Shown: piece after piece, positions 11,732 to 24,612 of the stretch | Position numbering within the stretch: the first letter of the stretch is position 1 | How the letters are laid out: every line of letters begins with the position of its first letter | Assembly: GCA_013368445.1 (NCBI GenBank) | Contig: JAACJO010000012.1 | Location: forward strand, 992,001-1,056,000 | DNA from: Leucocoprinus leucothites | Taxonomy: Eukaryota > Basidiomycota > Agaricomycetes > Agaricales > Agaricaceae | Length of the DNA stretch: 64,000 nt | Reading direction: 5' to 3' | The notes under the pieces: model-generated | Databases searched by the model: none | The model's input: the letters and a program-made list of their open reading frames with translations, nothing else | Told to the model about the DNA's origin: nothing | Position numbers and translations under genes: made by a program

Positions 11732-14700
11732 ATGTCCTCCAAAATCGACTCCAACCCGGCCCACCCTGATGGCTATACCTGCTTGACTTACTCTCCTGAT
11801 GGCTCGTAAGGACTCTGTTGCATAATATCCGTACTCAGCTGACACCCAGCAGGTACATCTACACTGGAGGCACAGACTACCTCGTTCGAATATGGTCCCT
11901 CGACAACGAGATGAATGAACCTGAGTCTGCTACTGATGCAGAGCATGAAATTACCTCTCTATCAGCCTCCGTACGCTTCTGAGATCTCGTCTCATCAAGA
12001 AATATCCTTACAACGCTCCAGCACGATTTCTGGCTCTCAGCAAGCGACGATCTGGTCAGGAGATACGTGAAACACGGGAGTCAGCTACACGGCTTTGTTA
12101 CCAATGCAAATGGTATCCGGATACGCTCCGTCTCCATCGATCCAAAGGGAAAGAGGATAGCCGTTGCGTCGGAGTGCGTCAATTTGTCTTGTCATTCTAG
12201 TTCGCTTGAACTAATCGTCCAATAACAGCGAATTGTTCATCAAGGTGATAGACGCAGAAGACAATACCATTGTCCAGAAGCTCGAAGGCCACTCCAAGGG
12301 AGTCAGGCGAGTGTCATGGGACCCTACAAGCGCGTATCTGGTGAGCTCGGCATGCCCCAAGGACTCAACCTTCCACGCTAAACCAATTTGGTAGACATCT
12401 TGTGGCTCTGATGGTAAAATCTTCGTTTGGAATATGTCAACCGAACAAGCAAAGATCGAAAAATCCATCGACGGAATCATTCCCGCGGTGGTAGATCAAG
12501 AGTGAATAATTGCCCCCGAAGTTACCTCGCCAGCTCAACTGAAGTCTCCCTAGGTCAAATGAATTCAAGTTCCACGACTGCTCCGCTGTCTGGCATCCAT
12601 CTGGCCAATGTTTCTATGCTGTTTCCCGAACACATGGTAACTCTTATAGAGCATTATTGGTGGTTCGCCTCTGATTTTCTAATTTTCATAGAAATTGTGA
12701 CAGTATCTAAAGCCGATTGGGCCAAGAGCTCGAGCTTCGTCGACAAGGATATCACAGGCGCAGTAACCGCACTTGCCGTCTCGCCCAATGGCGTCTATCT
12801 CGCTTCAGCATGTCAGTCAAATATTTACGTCTGGTCAACCCAAACTCGGCGAATTGTCACCAAGTAATGAGCTTCTCTTCTTCGTGGGGCCATGGCTTAC
12901 CAGCTGCTTTCTTTTCTTAGGCATATTGCAAAGCAGGGTGGTGCCGTGGTCACTTCGCTTGCTTGGTGCCCCCAAAAGAACCACCTCGCATGGACGGATA
13001 ACAATGGCGAATTTTTCCAGTGGCATAATCCAATATCGGATGCCCAGCCAGATCCCGTCAAGAAGACTAGTGTAATCAACGCATCTACGACAATTCCAGT
13101 GAAGCCGAAGACAGGCTTGGACCTTTTCGGCGAGGAACCGGCCAATGTCAATGGGTCAACCCCAGGAGCAACAGGAGAAGAAACCGCTGACATTGACATT
13201 GACGCGGATGATGACTACGATAATTGGATTATTGATGACCTCGGGGGCGGAATGCAAGATGAGCCCGTCGTGGGTAATAAAGCAGGTGACGGATACATCA
13301 AAGAAATGGGTATGACTGTACCTCCTCGGCTACAGAAAGTTGGTGGCTGAAACATGGGAAATCTACAGTCAGTATTACAAAGGCTCAGCCGCCTTTCCAG
13401 CCTGGATCAACACCTATGGAAAACAAGAGATGCTTCTTGGGTAGGTTATGGTCTTTTATTTTCGCTTTTAGCCCGATGGGCTTACCTGTGCTTCCGAAAC
13501 CTAGCGTATAACCTCATAGGTGTGATTGAAGCGACAGATCAAGAAACGCATCACATCATCAACGTCGACTTCTTTGATCGCTCAACCCGGAAGAGCTACC
13601 ACTTCACTGACAACTTCAAACACACTCTCGGTTACCTCGGTGAGTTTTTTGTTCAGCGGCCAAGACATAACACGCTCATCAACTTCTTTCCTTCTCTGTC
13701 ATCGCCATACAGGCGAAAGAGGCGCAGTATTTGCATGTCCCCCCGAAGGAGACCATCCCGCCCAAGTGCTATTTAAGCCTTATGGCGCATGGACATCACA
13801 GAAGGAATGGATATATAAGCTCAGGGCCAAGGATTCTCGTGTTCTCGGAGTCGCAGCAGGCGGGCTCCCACCATCCTCAAGCCTGCGGGAGACTACCGAC
13901 AGTGATTTACAGGGCTACGGCGACGTCATCCTTGCAACGAGTGAAGGTGACTTGACATTTTTAAGCGGAACGGGCAGAGAGCGGAGAATAATGGGCTTGG
14001 GTGGTGACTTTGTCTCAATGGTTGCCGGTTCGGAGTGGGTGTTTGTCGTGTACAGAGCGGGATCTACAACAATTGATGGTGAGTGTTTGCAACATTGTCT
14101 CCACACACGGCATATCACTGCCACATATTGATGGAAGTTTCTGGGGTGGCTTCTTTTCTCAATCCGCTTCTATTCTTTTGATGTGATGCTGATATGTTGG
14201 CATGTCGTTTCTGGGATCCAGGGTCTCAGAATTTATCATACTGTATCATCAACTTTGATGATTTCAGTGTGAGGCAGAGGGACGCCCTTCCACTGCCCAA
14301 AGGCCATACATTAAAGTGGATAGGCCTGACAGATCAGGGTGTACGTGTTCCATGCATTACTCTACCCGGTTTCAATGTTTTGGAGCTGTACCCACTGATA
14401 CCCTGTTTCTTTTTTGTATTGGGTGCAGGCACCTGCGACGTATGATACTACAGGCTGTCTACACGTTCTGACCAAGTTCAGAACACCACATCATGCCTCA
14501 TGGGCAAGGATCCTGGATACGAATCTCTTGGACCGGAAGCAGGGAAAAGATGAGTCCTACTGGCCTGTAGGGATCAGCGAAAACAAGTTTCATTGCCTGA
14601 TTCTCAAGGCAAGCCAAGTAACTATCAATGCAAGTTGAGGTGCTGATGTCGCTCTTGTATCAGGGAAGGCAAGAGCACCCTGGGTTTCCTAGACCTCTCA

Positions 14701-15958
14701 TACAGGAGCTACCGATCACTCTGCCATTCCGAAGGGATGACCCAAAGGAAGAAGCGTGAGTTTACGTCCACCGACCAGAACTTTTGCTGAAGGTACACTT
14801 TCCATCAGTGTTGAACGACAACTGTTATATACCCAAACGGCTCTTGACCTGCTCTCCGAAGAGCTCACGACCGAAGACATTACCACTCGTGAACACACAA
14901 TTGACAAGGAACTCATCGTACTCATCCAAGCAGCATGCAAATCTGATAATACCGCACGTGCTATCGAGCTCACAAAGCTTCTACACAACCTTTCTTTCTA
15001 CGATGCCGCGATCAGAATTGCTGGCTTCTATCACCTCGTCGGCCTGCAAGAGAAACTTGAAGCCCTGAAAGCCGACAAAGAGGAAGCCGAAGACCGACTG
15101 GAAGTTCTAAGACAAAAAAGGAAAAGGTGGTTGAAGTCGAACAATGTACCACGAGAGGTCCAGTACTCGAATACCACGAATACTAATGGGAGATATGATC
15201 CATTAGGCGACACCAGGCCTCCCCCAGTGATAGATAGACCTGGGATGTCGCGTGTCACGGTACCTGTCGTCGAACGGACGAGATTCAGCTCGGCTGCTCC
15301 TCAACCAACCGCTGTACAGGCGTCAAGTCAACAACAGTCTACGACTAGAAGTCCCAGTCCTGTTTCTTGGGAAGATTCAGAATCACAGGATACAACAAAT
15401 GGTACGACGGCGCAGAAGAGGAAGAGAAATGAGGCGGACGACAGTGTTGTTAGCCAGTTCTCGGATGTCTCTGCAATGCCACCTCCACCGAAACAGAGTA
15501 AGCTTTGTTAGTCGAAATTTCCACGCTCATTGTCTGATATTGCTATGACAGAAACGAATCCATTTAAACGGAAGAACCCGCTGAACGCGAATGCGATCAG
15601 TGCTAGAGGGTCAATACAGAAGAGTGACAGTTTCTTCGATAAAGTCGAAGCTGCTGAATCCTCCTCTGGTAAGAAATCGAAGAAAACCGTGTTCAAATCC
15701 GCCAAGGCGAAGGAGGGCCCAAAGCAGACAACACTCTTTGGCATGATGCCTCGTTCATTACAAACCTCGCAGGCGCCAATGAAAGAGATGGAAGAGAAAA
15801 AGATGGCACAGGAAGACGATGGGACTGGTGAAGACACGCAGAGCACACTAGATTTTGAACCCGATCCAGAACGGCTAGAAAATGATACCCAGATGGCGGC
15901 CAACGATAGTCGGGGATTGGAAGATACACAGATGGATGAGGAGTCTCAGATGGATTAA
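11732..15958 (+). CDS. CTF4: Replisome scaffold CTF4/Mcl1/AND-1
   Basis: Nuclear adaptor that links the CMG helicase to DNA polymerase alpha-primase and other replisome clients. The ATG at 11732 starts [25 protein letters not shown]. An N-terminal WD40 propeller follows ([79 protein letters not shown]). Then come an acidic linker ([18 protein letters not shown]), the second, trimerising SepB-type propeller ([24 protein letters not shown]) and a helical bundle ([29 protein letters not shown]). The C-terminus is disordered and basic, and contains NPFKRKNPL and a PIP-like [12 protein letters not shown] is at 15956-15958. At least ten introns interrupt it. The domain order matches the family closely; exon edges between 12480 and 12700 are the least certain. 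Confidence 0.9.
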
Positions 15959-16134
15959 GATCGATATTTTCGTTTATCAAACTAAGGACTTTATGCCTCT
16001 GCTTTCAATATCTGTTTTCGTTTTCTATATGCCGTACACAATTCATCATTCTCTCGGCTTGTTATTAGTATTAGTATATTTAGGGTATGACATGGTGTAT
16101 CCAATGTTCTATTGATCAGCAAAACTAGAAATGT

Positions 16135-17827
16135 CTACATTATGGTGACCTGTCTGCTGGTTTTTGAATGGTAATTGTCAATTGACAAATCCTGAGTGTA
16201 ACTGGTTAGTCTAGGATGGGCGGCTAGGGGGTGAGGGGGACACACCTCAGGCTTGAAAGGCCAATTTGCAAAAGCCCTGACAATTATTCTCCATTCCTTG
16301 GCGGTAAGCTTTCGTGCAGTCAATTTAACATTCAAACGCTGATCAGGTGGTGTTGATTCAGCAGTGATTTTTTTGAGGAGTGAAGCTGCACCAGGCGCGA
16401 GCGTCCTACGAGAGTTCAATAGATGAAGTGCTGCCCAGACATGGGAGAGGGGACAAGAGAGATAGACCTACGGAATACTACGGTGCACTGGCGTCGCTTT
16501 TTGAACGAACATTCGACGGAGAACATAGTCCCAGTCGTCAAGAAGACCGCTCTCGATTACCTGACCGAGCATTAACTATCAATGTCTTAAATTCCGAGGT
16601 CGACAGTTTCAGAACTCACTGGTTCTTTCAAAGGCTTGACTGTGATACCCACAAAGTCCGGTGCCTTCTTGATATTAGGCGGAAAGAAATTAAGCTTGTA
16701 AGGTGCCAGTAAAGCCGGTGGAAGGGCATAATCGTACAAGGCTGTTGCTTCGGCAATAACGCCGAGCTTACAACGAGTAATAGATCCTGGAGGATCTGAT
16801 ATACGCTGCCATCTACGTCAGTAGAAATTGACAAGTCCGTATTGAAGTTCCCAACCTGCCACAGCGCTTCCGTCATAGTTAGATGGAGAGGTACGCGTCC
16901 ATACTTGAATAACCATCCATGATCAGGTATACACCTGAGAAATTGAGAAATGAGTTGTTCGCCGTGTACCGTGTCAGGTACATGGGAAATGAAGCTAAGT
17001 TGCGTATGCTCTGGTGTAATTCACTGTTAGGTGCCAATTCGCTATGAGTGTGTTTAAATAGGCAAGTACCTTGAGACCAGTCTATTGTTTGAACGTCCTC
17101 TAAATACCCGTGGTTGGATATATAATCATAAGCATTCCATTGGTATCCGGAAACGGGGACAACGGTGATGCGAGGATCAATGTCTTCGAGGGGCTATGAC
17201 AGTGTTAGGGAAAGAAAGAGGTGTACCAGAATTGCGACATACTTTAAGCCATTGATTGAATAGCGGATTCTCCTCCAGTACAATCAATTTCTTTATCCGC
17301 TCCTTAGGCAATTTAAGCAACGCGCGAGTAAGAGCTCCAGGACCTAGCATCTCAATCCAGCTGAGTACCTTCACAAAATTATCGAATTAGGAATACATAC
17401 CAGGAAATGCTTCAATGATAATCCGGTCCTTCGACCCCTCTGGAACGTAAGCCTCTGCCAATTCCTGAGCAGTCTCGGGGTTCATGACGGAAGCTCGACC
17501 CTTATTTTCCATAGTCCATGGGAAATAGTTCAACCACTCCTCTGCTGGTGGGAGGTCGGCTTGAGGGGCAATGGTTTCAGACTCGACATACTGTTTCGGC
17601 CTGCCAGCACGCTTGCGAGCGGGATTTGCTTCCAGTTCGTTATTGGTCTTTATTACATCCGCGACCAAGCTGTCTATTGGGAATGGTTGGCTTGAAGATG
17701 AGTTGGTGGGAGTGGAGGAGAAAGAGCGAATGGATGATGATGAAGTTAGTGGTGGCCGTTGTACCCTCGACAGTCGTATTGTAAGACTACGTGCATGCCT
17801 TGCGAAAGAAGCTGCACGGAAGGCCAT
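16135..17827 (-). CDS. Mitochondrial transcription factor B / rRNA adenine dimethylase-like
   Basis: Member of the KsgA/Dim1/TFB family; the fungal mitochondrial form acts as a transcription initiation factor or a small-subunit rRNA dimethylase. The true ATG is at 17827 (MAFRAASFARHARSLTIRLSRVQRP), an Arg/Ser-rich presequence typical of mitochondrial import. The S-adenosylmethionine motif I lies across an intron: IIEAFPG then PGALTRALLKLP, followed by IKKLIVLEENPLF. Downstream exons give SGYQWNAYDYI and a C-terminal ARKLTAKEWRIIVRAFANWPFKPE. A last intron of about 66 bases probably joins this to DLSIDNY. The stop is at 16135-16137. It is convergent with CTF4. Whether it methylates or only supports transcription cannot be told from sequence alone. 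Confidence 0.8.
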
Positions 17828-18061
17828 TGTTGGGAGCAAATGGCGGAATTAGAAACACGCGAAATTGCCGACGCGTTTGATCAATATTTCCCACGTTTGG
17901 CCTCTTCTGATGCTTGAATATTTGAATGTCTGCCGACGAGTGCCGTTCAATCCGGCGAATGTCATGCTCTATAGTATCCTGGTAATGGGCGAAAATACTC
18001 ACAGTAATCACAATAATCACAGCCTTTCCTCCGGAATATTACCCTTTCCTACTTCACAAAG

Positions 18062-18685
18062 ATGTGCCCCTCTCCCCTAGTCGGAATCGATCAGGGACCA
18101 TCCTATCTCTCGACATCCCCTGGGGACTTGGAACTAACGAGGTGGAAGGATGTACAATCCCAACCCACTCTTTTGAATTTTTTTGCGAGCTCGCACCGCT
18201 ACTTTAGCAGTAGAAACGCGCTGAAAGTTTCAATGGCATCCATTGAAGCTGATGATGGCGAGGAAACAGAAGTAAGCAACTACTCAAGAGTTGAAGGCAC
18301 GACGAACTGAAATGAGGCCTAGGTGATCAATCCAGATTCCCCTCCCTTACCAGTCCCAGACCAAGACTGCCATATTGTCCCGCCCGAACGAGACCCTATA
18401 ATTGCTCTTCATAAATGGGTAGAGACACTCTCAAGCCCGACTGGGCCAAACATACAGCGACCAGGCGTGGTTTGGGACCTTGAAGAGGATCCTCCTCCAA
18501 TACACCAAAAAGATCACCTTCTACTGAAAGACTACAATATAAACGAGTATAGGAATTATGGAAAATGGTCGGATCGCCATTCACGACGAGGAATCACCTG
18601 GCTTAGCAACTTCAGCCTCGGGCGATTGAGATCAGTGCTGATAATGAAATGGAATTTGATTCTGTCTCAGTTAGCGGCTAGGTGA
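18062..18685 (+). CDS. Unknown small protein with a consensus PIP box
   Basis: The ATG at 18062 starts MCPSPLVGIDQGPSYLST. One intron (about 18271-18322, GTAAGC to CCTAG) joins EADDGEETE to VINPDSPPLPVPDQD, giving about 190 residues if the last exon is read to TAG at 18683-18685. Residues about 34-41 read QPTLLNFF, an exact match to the PCNA-interacting consensus Q-x-x-[LIM]-x-x-[FY]-[FY]. The rest is acidic or polar, with no domain I recognise; ALHKWVETL and GVVWDLEEDPP look structured. Another intron near 18548-18611 would change the C-terminus. It shares a 234-base divergent intergenic region with the mitochondrial TFB-like gene. PCNA binding is inferred from the motif alone. Confidence 0.55.
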
Positions 18686-18944
18686 TCAAGCCATGGTCAC
18701 CGGTTGCATTTACTGAAATGTAACATGATATATCAGAGAACTTTGTCTCAAACTCAGGCTTTGAAAAGGCATGGGTGTACAAGGACCTCCCATCTTTCAG
18801 TTTTCCTTAGCTTAGGTTACATTACTTCCAGGTTTGCAAGAACGACAGAGTTCGTAAGACGATATGGGCCACATGAATATTATACTACACTATTGATTAC
18901 TTTTTATCATTAGTGACTATGATACAACTCTCCAACATTGGCCC
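18686..18944. other. Short intergenic between convergent genes
   Basis: Nothing was recognised apart from AT-rich sequence suited to 3' ends. The bases following the stop at 18685 (gtgatcaa) echo an exon start at 18323, so a further short exon of the previous gene is possible. Confidence 0.35.
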
Positions 18945-20312
18945 TCAAGACGTAATCAAGGGCAGAACAAACCTTCCTCTACTTAGCCTCGAGATAACGG
19001 GCACGGTGATCAGCCCATTACCCTTCTGTAGCTCCTTTTCCTTCTCTCGAAGCAACCTCTTCTCCTTCTCTTCCGGCGTCTCGTCCCACCATAGAATGTC
19101 TCCATCACTTCCAGTCTGGAAGACTTTCCGGACATCGATACACAGGAAAATGAAAACCGCCGACCACTCGGGGAGAATGTCGATAATATAGAAAAGTGCT
19201 TTATCCCTGAGGCCATTTTGAGCTGACCTCTCGTCCGACCAGTATGCGGTCGTGCGCTTTGTCATAACAGTGAATCGGTACATAGCCGGAACGAGCTGAG
19301 GGTCACTTGAGAGGGGATCCTCCAGCCTTACACGGAAAGTATGCTCACCAGAAGAGCAGACAATAGGAATACATATTTTGATGCCTGCCTGTTCATTCGC
19401 GGGACATATACCAACGCCCAGATGACCACGGTGTTCAAGAAAAGAAGTACTAAGACGCTGAGGGTTGTGCTCACGTATCTAGAAGCTCGTTTATTAGACC
19501 TAGAGTATTAGAGAGAGCCGCTAGGAAAACTCAAATACCTTAGTATCTCATTTTCTCTCAGCTTTGTTGGGTCATTCCTTTGTACTATTAATCGGCAGTT
19601 CCCCAGAAGACCCATAACAAAAACGGCGGTCAACATTGCCAGAATGGCATTGTGCATCCTCCGGAACCAGAATCGTTGTCGTGGGTGGTCAGGATACGAG
19701 TCCTCGTCGTCATCTTCTACAACTGTAGTCCCCGAGAACGACCACATAGATGTCGTACGCCGTGTCCTTGTTGAAATGACATCGTCTCTCCAGCTCGAAA
19801 ACTTAGTGGTAGTCTCTACGTCAAGCTTAGAAGGTTTGGGGAGGTATTCCTGTAATCGAGGGATATCCTTCACTGCTTCGCTGCCGTAGGTTGCGTTGAC
19901 GAGAATTGTACGGACAAGCCTTGAAAGGTCTTGTGCGACAGGTAAGATTCCCATGAACAAAGATGTTTGCATGTACTCCATAAGCCCTTCTGAGCTGCTA
20001 AAGCCCTCTGCGGTCCTCGGTTCAGAAGTGATAGCCGCTCGAAGGCCAAAGATAATTGACCTATACGCAAAATGTTATTGTACAATATCAGTGGCATTGC
20101 TGGGGATGAGCTTACCTCTCGATTACAAGCCCTATCATTTCAGATAACACTGAGGTCCGTGTCGACTTGCGGTAAAGGCGATAGAAAAAGAGAGGTAAAA
20201 GCAAGGCATAGAGGGTTGAACAGATAATGGATGGTATCAAATCTCTCTTCAAGGGGTATCCACCAACGAGCGGAGGAAGTGAAGACGGAGGTGAAGGCTG
20301 CGACATTGCCAT
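18945..20312 (-). CDS. Multi-pass (about 7 TM) membrane protein, fungal family of unknown role
   Basis: The ATG at 20312 starts MAMSQPSPPSSLPPLVGG. Spliced reading gives about seven hydrophobic segments: LIPSIICSTLYALLLPLFF; a second near SVLSEMIGLVIERSIIFGL (across an intron); YMQTSLFMGILPVAQDL; AILAMLTAVFVMGLLGN; TTLSVLVLLFLNTVVIWALV; YVFLLSALL; and ALFYIIDILPEWSAVFIFLC. Between segments three and four is a charged loop with EDDDEDSYPDHPRQR. The tail is charged (WWDETPEEKEKRLLREKEKE). The layout is that of a seven-helix receptor-like protein, but no GPCR signature motif was seen, so the function is open. The stop is at 18945-18947. Confidence 0.68.
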
Positions 20313-21141
20313 GAAACGCGCGAGCCTATGTCGAGGCCTTTGGTAGTCCGCAGCTCAGAGAGAGCAGGTAAATGAGTCAAGGACAGCTTCCTCTGATATA
20401 AGGAACAGCCTCAGCGCGTTTACTTCTGTGGAGCTTATGGTGTTGTGTTATCATTGACATGCCAAGGTGCTGCGGACGAATAGAAGAGGATAGAAGACCC
20501 TGAGCTTGTTTGCATTTTGACAGCGATTTCTGCCTCGATCAGTGAAGCTGGAGTTGATGATTATCATATATACCAAGGTCATTGATAGACTATCTCTTAA
20601 CGCAGAGCGCGCGAGTTCGAGTAAGTGTCGACTTGAAGACGCTGCAGTTGCAGTCCGAGATAAGTATACTGTAGGGACTGAAGACTGGCCGTTGATGTGA
20701 AGTACACGCCCTGGAAGAACCAGCTTTGATGGACTGCGCGTTGTCGGTTAAAGTATGGTTGTCGTGTACAGCCTCGTCAAATAAGTCCCTCGAAATTCAG
20801 TAAGTGTGCCTCTTCGCGCACAGCATTTCAACTCAATTATCGTGCTCGCTAAAGGGATGTCGTTATGCAAGCAGGCTAAGCGAAGCGTGTCCCAGTAAGG
20901 TTATCCACGTTTTGCTTGCGGTCGTGCAGGCCCAACAGAGCTGGTGAAAGAACGCAGAGACTCGGAATTAGTACCGCAACGAGCGCCTGGAAATAGCCGA
21001 GTTGTTTTGATTCGGAAGGCATCACGGTCCACGGAGGTCTGCTAAGAAAGCGCCGACAACACCATCATGTTTGCTTTCTGATGATCATACCCACACCAAT
21101 GCTATACCATTAATTCACAGTTACAAACTCACACTCGCCTC
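20313..21141. other. Shared upstream region of two divergent genes
   Basis: 829 bases separate the start codons at 20312 (minus) and 21142 (plus). No ORF of note or RNA gene was seen. It presumably carries both promoters. Confidence 0.5.
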
Positions 21142-22519
21142 ATGTTTCTTCGCGCGAAATTCTTCCGTTTCGCTTTTTTCGTAACATTCTGCTCAATTCT
21201 ATTTCTGGTGTACTTTTATCTTAGAACTCGACCATCCTATTCGCTCTATGGTCAACTGAACTCGCAGGAGGCTCAGGACTCGGAAAAGTTGGTGAAATTG
21301 GGGAGGAGGAAATATGTCATGTTCAAGCAGCTTAGAGGAGCTGGCTTCAACAATCAGGTGAGCTGCGGTTCAGTGATACGTGTGGCGACAGCGACATAAT
21401 CTACCACTTCATCCAGGTCCAAGATATCTTGCTTTATCATAACCTTGCTCTTGCTTCGTCACGAACATATGTCTATCAACCTTTCGTCTGGCGGCCTCGT
21501 GGAGAAAAGTCATATGTGCCTCTCAGCGTATTCCTTCCCGGTGTCACAAAGGACAGCATCAGCTCAGAGGCCTTTCAGAGAACATGTCCAGAAGAGAATG
21601 TCGTGCACATGTCACTCTATATTGGAAATGAGGGACAGTGGGAGCACGCTTTAAAGAGGCTTTCGGGCGATGAGCGTTGTGTAGTGGTGGACGACTGGAT
21701 ATTCAACTGGACGTGCGTTAATCCTTCCATCTGCTGTCCTATTACTCAGTCTGTCTCCAGGTTTTTGGCAGGCACGGGCTTACACCCAGTATGGCCATCC
21801 TTCCAGAAATATTTGCAAGACCATTTTGAATGGTCGCCAGCCATACTGGATCTCATTCATCGCACTCAAAGTCAACTAAATCTACACCGAAAAACTTCCC
21901 CTACAGGTGGTGAAGAGTATCTTGCTCTCCACCTTCGCCGAGGTCAGACACCTTCACGGCGGTTCGTAATGATGTCTAACCACCTCATATAGGTGATTTC
22001 GAATCCCATTGTAAATACCTTTCTGAAGTAAAAATGGGATTCACGACATGGGCAACTCTTCCCAACTTCCAATCCTCAATCCTCTCCCCACCTCTCGACA
22101 CATCCAACGCCACTTCTGTACTCATCCACTGCTATCCATCCTTGCATCGCATCCTCTCTGGTATATCTGTCCAAGCTCGACTTCATCCAAACGCACGAAC
22201 GATATACGTCCTACACGACGGCGCTATCGACCATCTCGGAGTCTATCTACAGTTCTACAAATTGCGTGAAGCAATAATGAGCAAAGAATGGGCGAAGAAA
22301 GGTCATTGGCCCAATGGTCCTATGATACGAGTGTTGCAGAGCAGCGACGCGGATAAAGTGAGGACTTGGGGAGAGAATGACTATGGCGTTGCTGTTGATG
22401 TTGAGCTGGCAAGGCGGGCCGAGGGTTTTATTGGAAATGGGTATTCAAGTCTGAGTACACAGATCGCAGCGTTAAGGCTGGCGGACGGAGGGAAAACTGA
22501 GGACATTACCTTCATCTGA
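21142..22519 (+). CDS. Fucosyltransferase-like type II membrane protein
   Basis: The ATG at 21142 starts MFLRAKFFRFAFFVTFCSILFLVYFYL, one N-terminal membrane anchor typical of Golgi glycosyltransferases. Lumenal motifs follow: FKQLRGAGFNNQVQDILLYHNLALAS, where the GFNNQ loop fits a GDP-sugar binding loop, then YQPFVWRPRG. HLRRGDFESHC is formed across an intron at about 21943-21992, and the C-terminal motif is FIGNGYSSLSTQI. HxRRGDF together with a Ser-rich C-terminal motif is the pattern of GDP-fucose protein O-fucosyltransferase-like (GT-B) enzymes, common in basidiomycetes. Donor and acceptor are inferred from the family. Introns also lie near 21358-21417 and 21713-21761. The stop is TGA at 22517-22519. 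Confidence 0.8.
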
Positions 22520-22788
22520 GCTATCATTCTGCATGAACTATCTAGAGGAGCTGCTAATATCTATCTGTCGTTTAGCCGTAATTTAATGGATTTTTTTTGG
22601 AGAAGCTACGACATAATGTGAAAGACATTGGGTCAGCGCGATTATTCCAGCTATCCCTTCACTCTGTGCCAACATGAAGCAGCCGTGCGGCAACCCCAGT
22701 GGCTTTTGTGCTGAGTAGGGCATGAGCGCTTACTCTGGGCTCACTGTAGACCATCGATTCACGGACATCCCCATGTTCAGTCTTACTC

Positions 22789-24612
22789 TCAACCACCAAA
22801 GTCTGCATTCTCTCCCATTGCCTGCTTAACCTCCAGCCTCTCCATGACAGCCCTCTGCAAGCTCGATTTCGTATTCCGGGATTTTGAGCCTCCAGGAAGA
22901 GTCACTGAAGGCGCAGAAGAGGAACCTTGTTGACTGGCCTGTGAACCAGGGGCGTTCGGCTTTTGCATATCTACATCTGAGCTCCGAAGATGAGGAGGAA
23001 CGATGATTGGTGTTGAACGAGGAGGTGGTGGCCACTGATGTGAGTCAAGTCAGAATGAGGCCGATTGGGCTAGAACAGCGGAGGGAACTTACGCCTCGGT
23101 TGGGCTGATTGAAATGAAGTGCTGCCCATGGAGGATAGTCCTTCTCGAGCCTGATAATGTGATCCTCGATGAATTTGAGCCGCGACCACAGTGTTCTTGG
23201 TGGTGATGGGACTGTAGGAAAAGCTCAGGCTTCAGCCACTGAAACAATGACGCAAGACGGACCATATCTGACAGCCAAGTGAGTTTCAATATTTGACAGC
23301 CGGTCATCAACACCAGGGTGGTGTCTAGGAAGTGCCTCCTCATCCCTTGGTATAGCTATAGGCCCTTCAGTTCGCGCACTGCTCGCACCTTCCTTCACCG
23401 ATTGCTCGATATCTTTTTTCCTGGCCTTGGTCCGAGATAAAGGCCCCTCATCGTTCTTGGCTATATCGTACTTCATTTGTACATCACGATCAATAGACCT
23501 CGCATCCGTACGAGCACAAGAGGCTACTACCCCATCTTCGGGCAAATCTCCGCTCTCCTGAAGGCGCTTTCGCTTTTCTGACAAGCTCAGAAGGAATTCA
23601 GATCGGTTAGACGCGTCATTGCGGGCCCGATTTCGTGCAAGAAATGCTGAGATTTCTTTGTTGATCTGAAGGAAGAATAAATGAGAGGGCTTCTAAATCA
23701 CAGAAGTGATCAAGATACACACAGAACTCGGTGTACGAGCCTTTTCGCCGGACGATAGATGGACATAGTCCAATTTTCGTTCTTCTAAACTTTGATCAAC
23801 TTCTGACTCCGTAGAATTTTGAAGCGCCTTCACGGCGTCATCCTCGTCGAGTTCTCTTCCTTTCCCTTTTGGCGACTGATACTCCCGAGTAGTCTTAAAA
23901 ACACATCATACGAACTTTCATTTCGAGTTATAAGTGGAACCGAAGAAAAACATACGTCTAGACCGTTGATCAATTTTCGCAGAGCGATAGGAATCTTTGT
24001 TTTCTCCCACTGGGCGTTCATCATAATCATATCACATTCGAATCCCTTGAGTGCTTGTACTAGCCCTGCATCTTTCAGAAACACCCGGATTGCTTCATCC
24101 CAGTGTTCATAACTTGATAGTGGTGGCGGTGGCGGCGAGGGAGAAGTAGAGGACATGTTCTGCCTATCGTCGATTTCCATTTTCACAAAAGTAGGGGTTG
24201 CTTGCGGAACCGAGATAGCTGCGGAAGCCGTATGGCTGTTTGAGCTAGATGTAGACGCAGAAGTAATGGGTGCAGTTGCAGTTGCAGTGGCGGCGGTCGC
24301 GGCGGCCGTGGTATTCACTGGCGACATGGTATAATAGTGAGTCTGATATGGAGCATAGGTAGGTTGAGAATAGTGTGTAGCTGGCGGAACGGCGGATGCA
24401 CCTCCGGGATACAGAGTATTCATAGGCCAGGCATTTTGCCAGTAGGCTTGGTATGGTTGTTGTGCATTTGTTAGAGATGCGTAGGGATTCTGGTGTGGTT
24501 TCGTCAAAGCGGTTATATTCGTATCTCTAGATTCTGGCGGATGATTCACATCTGGCGCCTCTTCAGCTATTTTAGAAGACTCCGCAGCCGAGGGAGGAGG
24601 CCCAGAAGCCAT
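22789..24612 (-). CDS. MBIP-like protein (ATAC-type coiled-coil subunit), intact copy 1
   Basis: Spliced reading from ATG 24612 to TGA 22789-22791 is open throughout. The N-terminus is Pro/Tyr/Gln-rich (MASGPPPSAAESS, YQAYWQNAWPMNTLYPGG), followed by an Ala/Thr run, then a helical block YEHWDEAIRVFLKDAGLVQ with LKGFECDMIMMNAQWEKTKIP. After introns at about 23887-23946 and 23669-23725 there is a charged region. The end resembles MAP3K12-binding inhibitory protein 1: DDRLSNIETHLAVRY, then after an intron LWSRLKFIEDHIIRLEKDYPPW and AALHFNQP. MBIP is a subunit of the animal ATAC acetyltransferase complex; the fungal role is unknown. The family call rests on the paired helix pattern and is moderate. 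This is the only undamaged copy of three. Confidence 0.65.
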
